Position numbers and translations under genes: made by a program. Of a stretch of DNA of 34,838 bases, positions 24,095 to 32,936 are shown in pieces. How positions within the stretch are numbered: position 1 is the stretch's first letter; every line of letters starts with the position of its first letter. Origin of the DNA: Planctomycetota bacterium (GTDB taxonomy: Bacteria; Planctomycetota; Phycisphaerae; WQYP01); contig JAKBBN010000032.1 of assembly GCA_021808485.1 (NCBI GenBank), forward strand, positions 1 through 34,838, given 5' to 3'. The notes below the pieces were generated by a model that did no database searches, had not been told where the DNA came from, and was given only the letters and a program-made list of their open reading frames with translations.

Positions 24095-24358
24095 ATGGCA
24101 CATAAAAAAGGTCAAGGTTCCACCCGCAACGGCCGGGACAGCAACCCGCAATATCTTGGAATCAAGGCGTATGCTGGCGAACATGTGACGGTCGGGTCGA
24201 TTATTGTCCGGCAGAGGGGCACCAAGTTCCGCCCGGGAAAAAACGTCGGCCTGGGCCGGGACGACAGCTTGTTTGCATTGGCGGATGGTCAGGTTCATTT
24301 TGCCTCCAATCGCAAGGTTTCGGTTGAGCCGGAAGCTGCAGCCGTCCAAAGTAACTGA
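24095..24358 (+). CDS. rpmA: 50S ribosomal protein L27
   Basis: L27 sits near the peptidyl transferase centre of the large ribosomal subunit. The 87-aa product shows the family features: [16 protein letters not shown] at the start, [17 protein letters not shown] in the middle and [11 protein letters not shown] near the end. It starts directly with MAHKK, so there is no N-terminal extension of the kind cleaved in Firmicutes. GAGGA lies about 6 nt before the ATG. The gene usually follows rplU (L21); here it stands alone with its own promoter after metK. Confidence 0.97.
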   Translation: MAHKKGQGSTRNGRDSNPQYLGIKAYAGEHVTVGSIIVRQRGTKFRPGKNVGLGRDDSLFALADGQVHFASNRKVSVEPEAAAVQSN

Positions 24359-24479
24359 ATTTTCACAAAATGCTGAATTGCGGAGTATCCTTACGCCGCC
24401 GGTCGGCTGCGGTCATGCGCGGACATCGGCGGCGTGGTATTTAATACCGCACGGGCATGCGATTCAGCGGCGAGTTCGC

Positions 24480-24504
24480 GGCATTGTTGCCGTGAAACAA
24501 TGCC
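24480..24504 (+). repeat. 9-bp stem-loop downstream of rpmA
   Basis: GGCATTGTT (24480-24488) pairs perfectly with AACAATGCC (24496-24504) across a 7-nt loop. It lies 121 bp after rpmA in a gap before the next gene. No T run follows, so it is a possible processing or factor-dependent termination site only. Confidence 0.4.
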
Positions 24505-24534
24505 CTAATCGTGCCCCCCCTGCCTTGCGCCGCT

Positions 24535-24564
24535 TTGTGCGCGGCCGCCGATTGGCTGTATATT
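24535..24564 (+). promoter_or_regulatory. Possible promoter for the membrane-anchored protein gene
   Basis: TTGTGC (24535-24540) and TATATT (24559-24564) are 18 bp apart and lie about 62 bp before the start at 24627. Confidence 0.4.
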
Positions 24565-24626
24565 AATTTCCCGGTGGAATGTATTGGTCTACTCGTCAGT
24601 GGCCATGTTTTCCTAAGGGTGCGGAA

Positions 24627-25556
24627 ATGCAAACAGATCGATCAGAATTGCAGGCGGCAGGCCGGGGCATTTCGAGGGCAGCGCATAAAGCGGCCAGGCA
24701 TTTGACGGTTCTGGTTGCCGGGGCCGTCATGCTGACCACAGTATGCGGGGTAATCAGCGGAAGAGATATCATTCAAGCGGAACGGCGTTCCACCGTGCCT
24801 CCTGCCCACCGTGTCCTGCCGCCCGCGGTAAAAATTGCGGCCATTCTGCAAACGCGGGGCCTGATCTTATCAAAGTTTAAGACCCCCTACATTGACGCGC
24901 TTAACCGCAAACTGGGGCTGCGAATAATACTGGCGGTAAGCGGCAGCGAGTTTGTGCACCCCGTGGGAATCTCCAATTTGCATATCTATTCCTCCGAACT
25001 GGAGGGCGGCGGCCGCCTGCGTCTGTTATCACCGGTGGGGCCGACGATGAAAAGAATTGATACCGCACTTTACGCGGCGATGCGGCAGGATGGCGCGATT
25101 GGCTTTCCCATTGAATTGCGTTTTGCGCCGGCGCCGCCTGCGGCAAGACAAATCCGCCATTTTACCGGTTCATTTATCGTGCATTATGGCGGCAAGGTAC
25201 AGGTGGTTACCATTCCACATATTTCCCGTGGAATAGGGAAAATGCTGGTTAATCCGGCCTTCAAGACGTGGCATATCCATTTACACCTGTTGCCGCTGCA
25301 TACCGCCAACAAGCAATTGTTTTTAACCTTGCTGCTGCAGGGTCCGCCGGGCTGTTTTCGATCCGTCGGATTGGTGCATGGGTCAAAGACTGAATCATCC
25401 GGATATTTTTCCGAGCTGCTGGCCGGCGGAGCAACGCGTGTTACGATTCCGTTGAGCAAGCCGCCGGGAAATGACACGGGTCTGCGACTGCGGCTAAAAA
25501 TTGATGAAAAGACCCGGCAAGTCAGGTTTCATATGACGCATGTCCCGCTTCCTTAA
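24627..25556 (+). CDS. Membrane-anchored protein of unknown function
   Basis: This 309-aa protein has one membrane segment near residues 26-45 (LTVLVAGAVMLTTVCGVI), so the rest is expected outside the cytoplasm. The body is beta-rich in appearance (LHIYSSELEGGGRLRLLSP, GSFIVHYGGKVQVVTIP, LHLLPLHTANKQLFLTLLL seen in parts) with no cysteine pairs or catalytic motif I can name. The ATG at 24627 is chosen because AAGGGTG lies about 8 nt upstream; the frame opens 16 codons earlier without a signal. It has a possible promoter of its own and is followed by the cyclophilin gene, which also has a promoter. The family is unknown. Confidence 0.7.
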   Translation: MQTDRSELQAAGRGISRAAHKAARHLTVLVAGAVMLTTVCGVISGRDIIQAERRSTVPPAHRVLPPAVKIAAILQTRGLILSKFKTPYIDALNRKLGLRIILAVSGSEFVHPVGISNLHIYSSELEGGGRLRLLSPVGPTMKRIDTALYAAMRQDGAIGFPIELRFAPAPPAARQIRHFTGSFIVHYGGKVQVVTIPHISRGIGKMLVNPAFKTWHIHLHLLPLHTANKQLFLTLLLQGPPGCFRSVGLVHGSKTESSGYFSELLAGGATRVTIPLSKPPGNDTGLRLRLKIDEKTRQVRFHMTHVPLP

Positions 25557-25608
25557 GATGCGAATCCCAAAACTTTGCAAAACCGGCTTCGGTGTGAAGC
25601 ATGACATC

Positions 25609-25637
25609 TTGGACGATACGGTGTCTTGCGATATGAT
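25609..25637 (+). promoter_or_regulatory. Sigma-70 type promoter for the cyclophilin gene
   Basis: TTGGAC (25609-25614) and TATGAT (25632-25637) are separated by 17 bp, about 83 bp before the start at 25721. Confidence 0.65.
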
Positions 25638-25720
25638 GCGAGCCTGATTCATGATGATCCTTGATGAACAGGCACTGTTTGCAGCGGATTGAGGATCGCG
25701 ATGATAACAGGAGCGAATTT

Positions 25721-26200
25721 ATGTCAGATGCAGCCAAACCGGCGCCCCGTATCCGAATGGAAACAGACCAGGGTGTTATGGAACTGGAATTATGGCCCGA
25801 TGTGGCGCCAAAAACGGTTGAGAATTTCCTGACTCTTGCCGGCAAGGGATTTTATGACGGTCTGAAATTTCATCGGATTATTCCACGCTTTATGATTCAG
25901 GGCGGCTGCCCGCAGGGTACGGGCACCGGCGGGCCGGGGTACAAAATTGATGCGGAATTCAGCAATCGCAAGCATGTTCGCGGAGTCATAAGCATGGCCC
26001 GCGCACAGGACGTGAACTCCGCCGGATCGCAGTTCTTTATTATGCATGCGGATTCCCCGCATTTGGACGGCCAGTACACCTGTTTCGGCCATGTCACATC
26101 CGGTATTGAGGTTGTGGATAAAATTGTTTCCGTGGCGCGGCAGCCCGGCACCGATAAGCCGGTCAATCCGCCGAAAATAAAATCCGTCACGCGGCTGTGA
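25721..26200 (+). CDS. Cyclophilin-type peptidyl-prolyl cis-trans isomerase
   Basis: Cyclophilins speed up proline cis-trans isomerisation during protein folding. The 159-aa product is a single cyclophilin domain without signal peptide, so it is cytoplasmic. Family motifs are PKTVENFLTLAGKGFYDG, FHRIIPRFMIQGGCPQGTG (with the catalytic Arg after FH), GVISMARA, SAGSQFFIMHA and LDGQYTCFGHVTSG. The ATG at 25721 is chosen because AGGAG lies 9 nt upstream and the domain starts soon after; the frame extends 20 codons further up without support. The next gene starts 57 bp downstream on the same strand and may share the transcript. Confidence 0.95.
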   Translation: MSDAAKPAPRIRMETDQGVMELELWPDVAPKTVENFLTLAGKGFYDGLKFHRIIPRFMIQGGCPQGTGTGGPGYKIDAEFSNRKHVRGVISMARAQDVNSAGSQFFIMHADSPHLDGQYTCFGHVTSGIEVVDKIVSVARQPGTDKPVNPPKIKSVTRL

Positions 26201-26257
26201 TAAACCCGGGTCGCCGGACGGCGGTTCGGCAACGCCGCGACGTATCTGGAAAGCAGC

Positions 26258-27691
26258 ATGGCTGAAAATTATCGACTATTAAGCGTGCTGATGCCGATTT
26301 ACAATGAGTCGCGCACGCTCCGGATGATCATCAGCCGTGTATTGTCCGCGCCATGCCCTTTGCCCATCGAACTCATATGCGTTGACGATGCAAGCCGCGA
26401 CGATTCATGGCGTATACTGGAAGAACTTGCCGCAGCCGACAGGCGCATCCGGATTTTCCAGCATTCATCGAATCAGGGCAAAGCAGCCACCATTCGCACG
26501 GCGATCGCCCGGATGACCGGGGATATAGCGCTGATTCAGGACGCGGATCTGGAATATGATCCCCGCGATTATGCCGCCCTCATGGCCCCCCTGCTGGAAG
26601 GAAAAGCGGATGCCGTATTCGGTTCGCGATTTGTGACATCCGGACAACGGCGCGTTCTTCGCTTCTGGCATGCCGCGGCAAATCGAGTCTTGACCGGCAT
26701 TACCAATGCCATGCTGGATCTTAATCTGACGGATATGGAAACGTGCTACAAGGCGGTTCGCGCCGATATTTTACGCCGGATCCCGCTGAAAGCCGAGCGA
26801 TTTGGAATTGAGCCGGAAATTACCGCCCGGCTGGCGCAGTGGAAGATCCGAATTTATGAAGTGCCGATCAGCTACCATGGCCGGACGGTTGAGGAGGGGA
26901 AAAAAATAGGCCTCAAGGATGCCTTTGAAGCGGTTTGGACGCTCGTAAAATGCCGCTGGTGGGATGCAAGGTTTACCACCGATGACGGATACTATCTTGT
27001 GCAAAACCTGCGTCGGCGAAAGAAAATCAACCAATGGATTTTATCACAGTTCCAGAAACATATCGGAAAGCGCGTTCTGGAAACCGGCTGCGGTGTCGGC
27101 AATTTCGCCCAGTTGCTGCTGAATTCACCGCGGCTTGTGTGCATTGATGAAGACGCATTTTACACGGAAATGACCAGCCGCCGGTTCGGCCAGTTGGCCA
27201 ATGTGCGGGTTATCCGGGGGGAACTGACCGCCGCGGAAAACCTGCGGCATCTGGCGGACGAAAATATCGACAGCATTATCTGCCATAATGTTCTGGAACA
27301 TACCGCGGATGACCGCGCCGTGATTCCGGCGCTGGCCGCCGTATTAAATGCGGGTGGAACCCTGGTGGTGCTGGCCCCGGCGCATCAGTCGCTGATGAGT
27401 GAATGTGACAAAAAGCTGGGCCATCGGCGGCGGTATGAACGCCGACAACTCGCCGACATGCTGACCGCAGCCGGCTTGGAAATAATATCAATCAATGATT
27501 TTAACCGGCTGGGGGCGATCGGTTGGCGAATCAATAAATGGATGTCGCGGAACTCAATATCTTCCGGGCAGCTGCGCTTATTCCAGTGGATGTTGCCGCT
27601 TGCCCGATTGCTGGAACTGCCCGGTGTTGGGCAGGGGCTTAGTATTATCGCCGTCGGCCGAAAGCCTTTGAGCGCGACACCCGATGCGTGA
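26258..27691 (+). CDS. Glycosyltransferase family 2 fused to a class I SAM-dependent methyltransferase
   Basis: The first ~235 residues of this 477-aa protein are a GT2 domain of the dolichol-phosphate-mannose-synthase kind: SVLMPIYNES (9-18), the nucleotide-binding VDDAS (42-46), the metal-binding QDADLEYD (94-101) and TDMETCYKA (158-166). A short linker leads to a class I methyltransferase with motif I VLETGCGVGNF (273-283), an acidic IDEDA in the second strand and IICHNVLEH. The C-terminus has hydrophobic helices but no clear membrane anchor. It probably moves a sugar to a polyprenyl phosphate and methylates a related product; substrates are unknown. GGAAAG lies just upstream of the ATG. 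The next gene, 95 bp on, encodes a membrane glycosyltransferase that could use the lipid-linked sugar. Confidence 0.9.
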   Translation: MAENYRLLSVLMPIYNESRTLRMIISRVLSAPCPLPIELICVDDASRDDSWRILEELAAADRRIRIFQHSSNQGKAATIRTAIARMTGDIALIQDADLEYDPRDYAALMAPLLEGKADAVFGSRFVTSGQRRVLRFWHAAANRVLTGITNAMLDLNLTDMETCYKAVRADILRRIPLKAERFGIEPEITARLAQWKIRIYEVPISYHGRTVEEGKKIGLKDAFEAVWTLVKCRWWDARFTTDDGYYLVQNLRRRKKINQWILSQFQKHIGKRVLETGCGVGNFAQLLLNSPRLVCIDEDAFYTEMTSRRFGQLANVRVIRGELTAAENLRHLADENIDSIICHNVLEHTADDRAVIPALAAVLNAGGTLVVLAPAHQSLMSECDKKLGHRRRYERRQLADMLTAAGLEIISINDFNRLGAIGWRINKWMSRNSISSGQLRLFQWMLPLARLLELPGVGQGLSIIAVGRKPLSATPDA

Positions 27692-27786
27692 AATCACCTT
27701 TGACGACGGTTATCTATAAATCGCGGCTTACGGACTGAAGCCCAAAGCGATAGGGCCTCCCGGAAAAGCGGCGATTAAGGATCGAC

Positions 27787-29838
27787 ATGTTGGCCATATT
27801 GCCATTTCTGGTTCTAATTCTGGCCGCAAGGCGATATCAGCTCGCGGGAAGCTGCGGCGAGCGCACAGCGCGGTCAAAACGTGAATCATTGCTGGCGAGC
27901 AGCGTATTTTGTGCGATATGGTCCGCCGCCGGCAGCGAGTTGCTGAGCCTTGCAACTGAAATTCGATTCTGGCCGGTGCTGATCTGGTGGCTGCTTCCCG
28001 TTCTGGCCTATGGTGTCACAAGCCGCCGAACCGGCACATTCCGTCCGGCAGAGCCGGACGGGGCTGCATTTGCTTCGGGAAAGCAAGCCGGCGGGCCGCT
28101 GACGTGGCGGGGCAAAACGGCAATTGGGGCCGCGATAGTGGTGATGGCATATGCCTTGGGTGCGGCGCTATTGAGCCCGCCGAACAATTTTGATGCGATC
28201 GCTTATCATATGCCGCGCATCATATTCTGGATGCAGCAGCACAGCCTGAGGGATTTTCCGACATCCGACCCTTTGCAACTCTGCATGCCGCCGGGATCGG
28301 AAATGATCGGCCTGCAATTAATGGTGCTGGCGCACGGCAATGACTGGGCGATCAATCTGATTGGATGGTGTACCGCTTTGTTTCTTGGGTTTGGATCAAG
28401 CCTGATCTGCCGGGAATTGGACGGATCACGCGATGCCCAAGCCCTTACGGGACTGCTGGTACTGTCCATGCCCATGGTCTTTTGTTCGGCCAGCACGTTT
28501 ACGCCTGAAATAATGGAAGGTTTATGGACACTGATCGCGGCACTCTATCTTCTGCGGATATTCCGCCGGCGGAAATGCCCGCCGCTGGAATTTTTGTGCC
28601 TGACCGGTGCGATTGCCTTGATGCCGCTGACGCATGGCACCGGTTATATCTTCGGACTGCCCATCGCCATATTCGCGGCGGCAGCTTTTTACCGGATGAA
28701 CCGCCGCCGGGTGATTCCGGCGATTGCGCTGATCGGCATTGTCACGATGGCGCTGAACGCGGGCTATATTGTCCGGAATATACAGCAATTCGGCGGACCG
28801 TTCGGACCGCTGCATTCCCATGATCCCCGGCTGGTACTGCTGAACGGCGAGTTCAACGCACAAACGATTCCGGTGAATTTGTTGAGAACCACGGCATCAA
28901 TGATGTCCGGCCCCAGCCACGCTCTTAACATCCTGGTTGATAAAATTGTTTTTGGCGCAGCAGCGCTGCTTCATCTGGATATTCAGAACCCGCGAACAAT
29001 GTATGTTTATCCGGGAGTACGGGTCTATTTTGACGGTGCAACTTATCATGCCGGCAATGAAGACCGCGTCGGCTGGCCCTTTCAGATGCTTTTGTTTCTT
29101 TTAATTCCCGTGGGATTATACCTGAATCGCCGCGAGTCCAATGTGCGCGCGTGCTGGCTGTTTCTCACATTGCCCGCGGCATGGCTGATTTTGACCGCCG
29201 CCGTCTTGCGATGGCAGGCCATCGCCAATCATCTGATTCCGGCTATTCCAGCCATTGTCGCACCTGTTTGCGCCATTGCGCTTTTTGGAAAAGCTCTGCA
29301 AAAAGGGTTTCCACTCTTCGTGATCGGGGCAATGGCGTGGCTGCTGCCCACGGCCCTTTTGTATCCGCGCCCTCTTGTGGGCAATCAAGCGGTGGAACAT
29401 CATTCACGCGATTACCTATTATGCCGTGATAACGATCAGCCGACCCGCAACGTGCAGAGATTATGCCGTTATTTACAACGCATGAGGCCGCAACCACGGT
29501 TGATCGGGCTGCACATTCGGGGCTATATGCCGTATACCTATGCCATACTTTCCGCATTGGACCGTGGGTTGGCGACACGGCCGGATTTTGTAAGTTTTAA
29601 TGCTCCCTATCCGGTAAAAGGCTGTCCGGAGCCGGATCCGGATGTCGTCGTCGGCCATGTCGGCCCTCAAAGCATGATCCATCGTGATACGGGCACCGTT
29701 TATGTGTGCATTCACAAATTCGGTTTTCTTCCGTTGGCGGTATTTGCACCGGAGCATTTGCATGGCGGATCACTTCGGATGACACCGCCGTCCGGACCTG
29801 AAAGCCGGCGCCGCGGGGCGGCGACGCATGGGCAATAA
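27787..29838 (+). CDS. GT39-like integral membrane glycosyltransferase
   Basis: This 683-aa polytopic membrane protein has roughly ten to twelve hydrophobic segments across its first 500 residues and a soluble C-terminal domain (about 515-683). The segment NNFDAIAYHMPRIIFWMQQ after the third or fourth helix matches the style of the first outer loop of GT-C (GT39/PMT/ArnT-like) enzymes, where an acidic residue in this loop is catalytic. Such enzymes use polyprenyl-phosphate sugars made by GT2 partners, and a GT2 gene lies directly upstream, so the two probably act together on envelope glycans or glycoproteins. AAGGA lies 5 nt before the ATG. It is convergent with nth, whose stop is 15 bp away. 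Confidence 0.78.
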   Translation: MLAILPFLVLILAARRYQLAGSCGERTARSKRESLLASSVFCAIWSAAGSELLSLATEIRFWPVLIWWLLPVLAYGVTSRRTGTFRPAEPDGAAFASGKQAGGPLTWRGKTAIGAAIVVMAYALGAALLSPPNNFDAIAYHMPRIIFWMQQHSLRDFPTSDPLQLCMPPGSEMIGLQLMVLAHGNDWAINLIGWCTALFLGFGSSLICRELDGSRDAQALTGLLVLSMPMVFCSASTFTPEIMEGLWTLIAALYLLRIFRRRKCPPLEFLCLTGAIALMPLTHGTGYIFGLPIAIFAAAAFYRMNRRRVIPAIALIGIVTMALNAGYIVRNIQQFGGPFGPLHSHDPRLVLLNGEFNAQTIPVNLLRTTASMMSGPSHALNILVDKIVFGAAALLHLDIQNPRTMYVYPGVRVYFDGATYHAGNEDRVGWPFQMLLFLLIPVGLYLNRRESNVRACWLFLTLPAAWLILTAAVLRWQAIANHLIPAIPAIVAPVCAIALFGKALQKGFPLFVIGAMAWLLPTALLYPRPLVGNQAVEHHSRDYLLCRDNDQPTRNVQRLCRYLQRMRPQPRLIGLHIRGYMPYTYAILSALDRGLATRPDFVSFNAPYPVKGCPEPDPDVVVGHVGPQSMIHRDTGTVYVCIHKFGFLPLAVFAPEHLHGGSLRMTPPSGPESRRRGAATHGQ

Positions 29839-29853
29839 TATTTTTTACAGCCT

Positions 29854-30537
29854 TTACCTATTGGCGGCCACGCCGCGCCGCGGACAAAGCGCTGATCGGG
29901 ACGGATGTGCACCGGCCAGCGGGCACGCCGCACAATCCGGTTTACGCGCAGTGCAGACCTTCCGGCCGTGAAAAATCATCAAGTGGCTGAAAAGCGTCCA
30001 TTCCTCCACGGGTATGAGTTTCATCAGGTCCCGTTCCACTTTTTCCGGATCGGTCCGGCCGGTCAGATTCATGCGCCGGCTCAGACGGCCGACGTGTGTA
30101 TCCACCACGACACCAATATTTTTCCCAAATGCATTTCCCAGTACGACATTGGCCGTTTTGCGGCCCACCCCGCGGAGTTTGGTCAGATTTTCCATGGTTT
30201 CCGGAATTTTGCCGTCGAATTCAGCGGTGATCTGTTGAGCCGTTGTCAGGATGGATTTGGCTTTTGCGCGGAAAAATCCGGTTGAACGAATGATCTGCTC
30301 AATGTCCCGTTTGTCCGCCCGGCTTAAAGATTCAGCATCGGGAAAGCGCGCAAAGAGAACCGGCGTCACCTGATTAACCCGGGCGTCTGTGCATTGGGCG
30401 GACAGAATCGTGGCGATCAGCAACTGGAGCGGATCATTATGCTTCAGCGCGCAGTGGGCATCCGGATAGAGTTGTTTGAGGCACGCGATAATGTGCGCCG
30501 CGCGCCGGCGCTTTTGCGTCATCGTTTCGCGGGTCAT
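29854..30537 (-). CDS. nth: Endonuclease III
   Basis: Endonuclease III removes oxidised pyrimidines from DNA and cuts the abasic site in base excision repair. The 227-aa product has the helix-hairpin-helix LRGVGRKTANVV with catalytic Lys127 and the catalytic aspartate Asp146 in VVDTHVGR. The iron-sulphur region has cysteines at 195, 202, 205 and 218. Their spacing is C-X6-C-X2-C-X12-C, whereas the family standard is C-X6-C-X2-C-X5-C, so the cluster loop is lengthened or the last ligand altered. The ATG at 30535-30537 has AGGAG 12 nt upstream; an ATG five codons later is possible. It follows the DUF4149-like gene by 40 bp and is probably last in the glgB-pgi set. Confidence 0.94.
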   Translation of the reverse strand: MTRETMTQKRRRAAHIIACLKQLYPDAHCALKHNDPLQLLIATILSAQCTDARVNQVTPVLFARFPDAESLSRADKRDIEQIIRSTGFFRAKAKSILTTAQQITAEFDGKIPETMENLTKLRGVGRKTANVVLGNAFGKNIGVVVDTHVGRLSRRMNLTGRTDPEKVERDLMKLIPVEEWTLFSHLMIFHGRKVCTARKPDCAACPLAGAHPSRSALCPRRGVAANR

Positions 30538-30577
30538 GGATTGCCGTCGCTCCTGATTTCCTATTTTTTCCGGAGGC

Positions 30578-31177
30578 TTATGTTCCCGCAGCTGGTTGCG
30601 TACCCGGGATCAGGCGGAGATATTTTTTCCGCGTCGGATAATTGATACCCCAGGCTGAAATGACCAGCAGGCCTAACAAAAGCATGATTTCCGCCACGCC
30701 GTCATGCTCTGCATCGGCATGATAGGCGGCAAAAGCGGCGCGATGGACTGCGGCAGCGGCGGGACTTGCCGGCAGACTCGCGATCCAAAGTTTATGTTCG
30801 CGGAAAACCTGTGGTGCTATGCCAAGAATGTCATGCAGGGTAATTGCCAGCAACGCCGCCAGCACCAGTACCCGCAGCCACACCCAGATATTCCACCAAT
30901 GCAGGTGAAAAAACGTCTGCACGAAAACGGCCGCTGTCACCAGCCCCACGCAGACCCATTCAATGCGATAAAATATCCGCAGAATGTTGCCGAATACCAT
31001 CCCGGCAAGCTCCCGCGGCTGATTGAGTTGCGGTTTGATAACCGCGGCATGCGCGTGGACATGGGCCAATGTGGTGAACAACTGCCACGCGACAACCGGC
31101 CCAAGAACCAGCAGTCCGCCCAGCCAAATGCTGATACCCAGCCACAATGCAACCTGAGTCAAGCGGAAACTGATCAT
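30578..31177 (-). CDS. DUF4149-like integral membrane protein
   Basis: This 199-aa protein has four hydrophobic segments (near residues 7-31, 76-93, 97-116 and 162-180). The first carries LGISIWLGGLLVLGPVVAWQLF, of which ISIWLGGLLVLGPVVA is the telling part, resembling the DUF4149/TMEM205-like fold. A histidine-rich loop (LAHVHAHAAVIKP) follows. The function of the family is not known to me. GGAG lies 7 nt before the ATG. It lies 47 bp after pgi and 40 bp before nth on the same strand, so it is probably co-transcribed with both. Confidence 0.75.
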   Translation of the reverse strand: MISFRLTQVALWLGISIWLGGLLVLGPVVAWQLFTTLAHVHAHAAVIKPQLNQPRELAGMVFGNILRIFYRIEWVCVGLVTAAVFVQTFFHLHWWNIWVWLRVLVLAALLAITLHDILGIAPQVFREHKLWIASLPASPAAAAVHRAAFAAYHADAEHDGVAEIMLLLGLLVISAWGINYPTRKKYLRLIPGTQPAAGT

Positions 31178-31224
31178 TGGCGGTCTCCGGGGCGGCCTTT
31201 AATCGGGCAGTATCTCAGACCACC

Positions 31225-32823
31225 TCAGGCTGAAAATACCGCCGCGGTTAATTCCGCGGATTCCGTCACATTCACACCACGGTCATTGGCCGCCAGATGC
31301 CGCAATATATGGAATACGGTTTCCGCTTCATCCGGCGCGCCTATCGTTTGCGCGATTTCATCGGCGGTTCCGCGACCGCCGGATTTCAAATGCTCCATGA
31401 CCCTGCCTTGCAGCGCAATAACCGCCGTGGCGGCCTTTTTACCGGCTTCCACGCCGGGTTGATGGTAAGCATTAATGTTAACCAGTTCCGCATAAAGCCC
31501 CACCGCCCGTTCAAACAGCGCCAGCAAAGTGCCGATTGTCCGCGGCGAGACATCGTCCACGGTGATGGTCATGCTTTCGCGGCCGTTTTCAAAAAGCGCC
31601 CGGCGCGTACCCTGAAAAAAGCCGTTCAGGTAATCGCCGCTGGTGACCCCCGGATCCACTTCCAACCGGGCTGCGGCCCGGCCGGTTTTAAGGCCGGCGG
31701 CGTCGGTCAGAACGGCGACAAAGGTCACGAAGAAGTTGTTCACGCCTTCGCGAAGTTGCTGCACATAAGCGTGCTGATCCGTGGAACCTTTATTTCCATA
31801 CACCGCGATTCCCTGATGCACAATCTGCCCGCTGCGATCCTTTTCCTTTCCCAGCGATTCCATCACCAATTGCTGCAGATATTTGCTTAAAAGCCCCAGG
31901 CGATCTTTGTACGGCAACACGACCATATCCTTCGCCCCCCGGCCATGCCCGGCGTAGTACCACATCAGGGCCATCAGTGCCGCCGGATTCTTTTTAATAT
32001 CCGGCCGGCGTGTCACCGCATCCGTGTCACGCGCCCCTTTTAACATGGCATCAATATTAACGCCGCCAATGGCCGCCGGCACGAGCCCCACCGCGGAAAG
32101 TTCGCTGGTGCGGCCGCCAACCCAATCCCACATGGGGAATCGCTTAAGCCAGCCTTGAGCCTCCGCGGTTTTATCCAACTCGCTTCCAAGGCCCGTAACT
32201 GCCACGGCAAATTGCGGAAAACTGAGGCCCATGACTTTGTAAGCCGCCGCCGCCACCAGCATTCCATTGCGGGTTTCTTTGGTCCCGCCGGATTTGCTGA
32301 TCACCACTGTCAGGGTACGGGCCAGATTTCGCCCCAACGATTCGATCACCTTTTCCATGCCGTCAGGATCAGTGTTATCAAAAAAGTGGATCTTTATCCG
32401 ATCCTTGGCGGAACCCAAAGCCTCGGCGACAAATTGCGGTCCCAGGGCCGAGCCGCCTATGCCGATAACGAGCAAATCCGAAAACTTTTTATCACCGGCA
32501 CTGCGAATTCCGCCGCGGCGAATGTCGGCGGCAAACGCCTTTATATCCGCGATAGTCTGCGTGATGGTCTGCGATAACGTGTCCGAGGGCGCCTTTTCCG
32601 GATTCCGGAGCCAGTAATGGCCGACCATTCGATTTTCATCCGCATTGGCAATCGCCCCGGACTCCAGCTGTTCCATCGCCGTGAAGGCCTTTTTCATGGC
32701 AGGCATCATGTCCGCGATAAATGTGTCGGAAAAATTCATCCGACTGATATCCAGCGTAAGGCCGATTTTCGGGCAAACGCATAGGCGATCTTTATATTTT
32801 GTCCAAAGTTCACGATTATCCAT
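31225..32823 (-). CDS. pgi: Glucose-6-phosphate isomerase
   Basis: Pgi interconverts glucose 6-phosphate and fructose 6-phosphate. The 532-aa product shows two SIS domains. The first contains [18 protein letters not shown] and [15 protein letters not shown], which bind the sugar phosphate. Further on are [14 protein letters not shown] and [16 protein letters not shown] with the typical active-site glutamine/histidine surroundings. The ATG at 32821-32823 is preferred because AAGGA is 8 nt upstream; the frame opens 21 codons earlier without support. A 5-bp stem with 4-nt loop lies in the presumed leader at 32855-32868. It follows glgB by 113 bp, a sensible pairing for glycogen metabolism. Confidence 0.96.
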   Translation of the reverse strand: MDNRELWTKYKDRLCVCPKIGLTLDISRMNFSDTFIADMMPAMKKAFTAMEQLESGAIANADENRMVGHYWLRNPEKAPSDTLSQTITQTIADIKAFAADIRRGGIRSAGDKKFSDLLVIGIGGSALGPQFVAEALGSAKDRIKIHFFDNTDPDGMEKVIESLGRNLARTLTVVISKSGGTKETRNGMLVAAAAYKVMGLSFPQFAVAVTGLGSELDKTAEAQGWLKRFPMWDWVGGRTSELSAVGLVPAAIGGVNIDAMLKGARDTDAVTRRPDIKKNPAALMALMWYYAGHGRGAKDMVVLPYKDRLGLLSKYLQQLVMESLGKEKDRSGQIVHQGIAVYGNKGSTDQHAYVQQLREGVNNFFVTFVAVLTDAAGLKTGRAAARLEVDPGVTSGDYLNGFFQGTRRALFENGRESMTITVDDVSPRTIGTLLALFERAVGLYAELVNINAYHQPGVEAGKKAATAVIALQGRVMEHLKSGGRGTADEIAQTIGAPDEAETVFHILRHLAANDRGVNVTESAELTAAVFSA

Positions 32824-32854
32824 CGAATGCATCCTTACATACAAAACACCGCCG

Positions 32855-32868
32855 GGCGGTAAACCGCC
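32855..32868 (-). repeat. Stem-loop in the pgi leader
   Basis: GGCGG and CCGCC form a perfect 5-bp stem around TAAA, about 32 bp before the pgi start codon. A regulatory role is only a possibility. Confidence 0.3.
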
Positions 32869-32936
32869 GGTATTGTAGCGGCTCAACGGTGCCAGGTCTT
32901 GCAGTCACCCTTTTTTGCCAAGGCGGGAAAAATGTA

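Noticed and set aside
24370..24440. Terminator directly after rpmA
   Set aside because: No GC stem followed by a T run is present; only the unrelated 9-bp stem at 24480-24504 was found.
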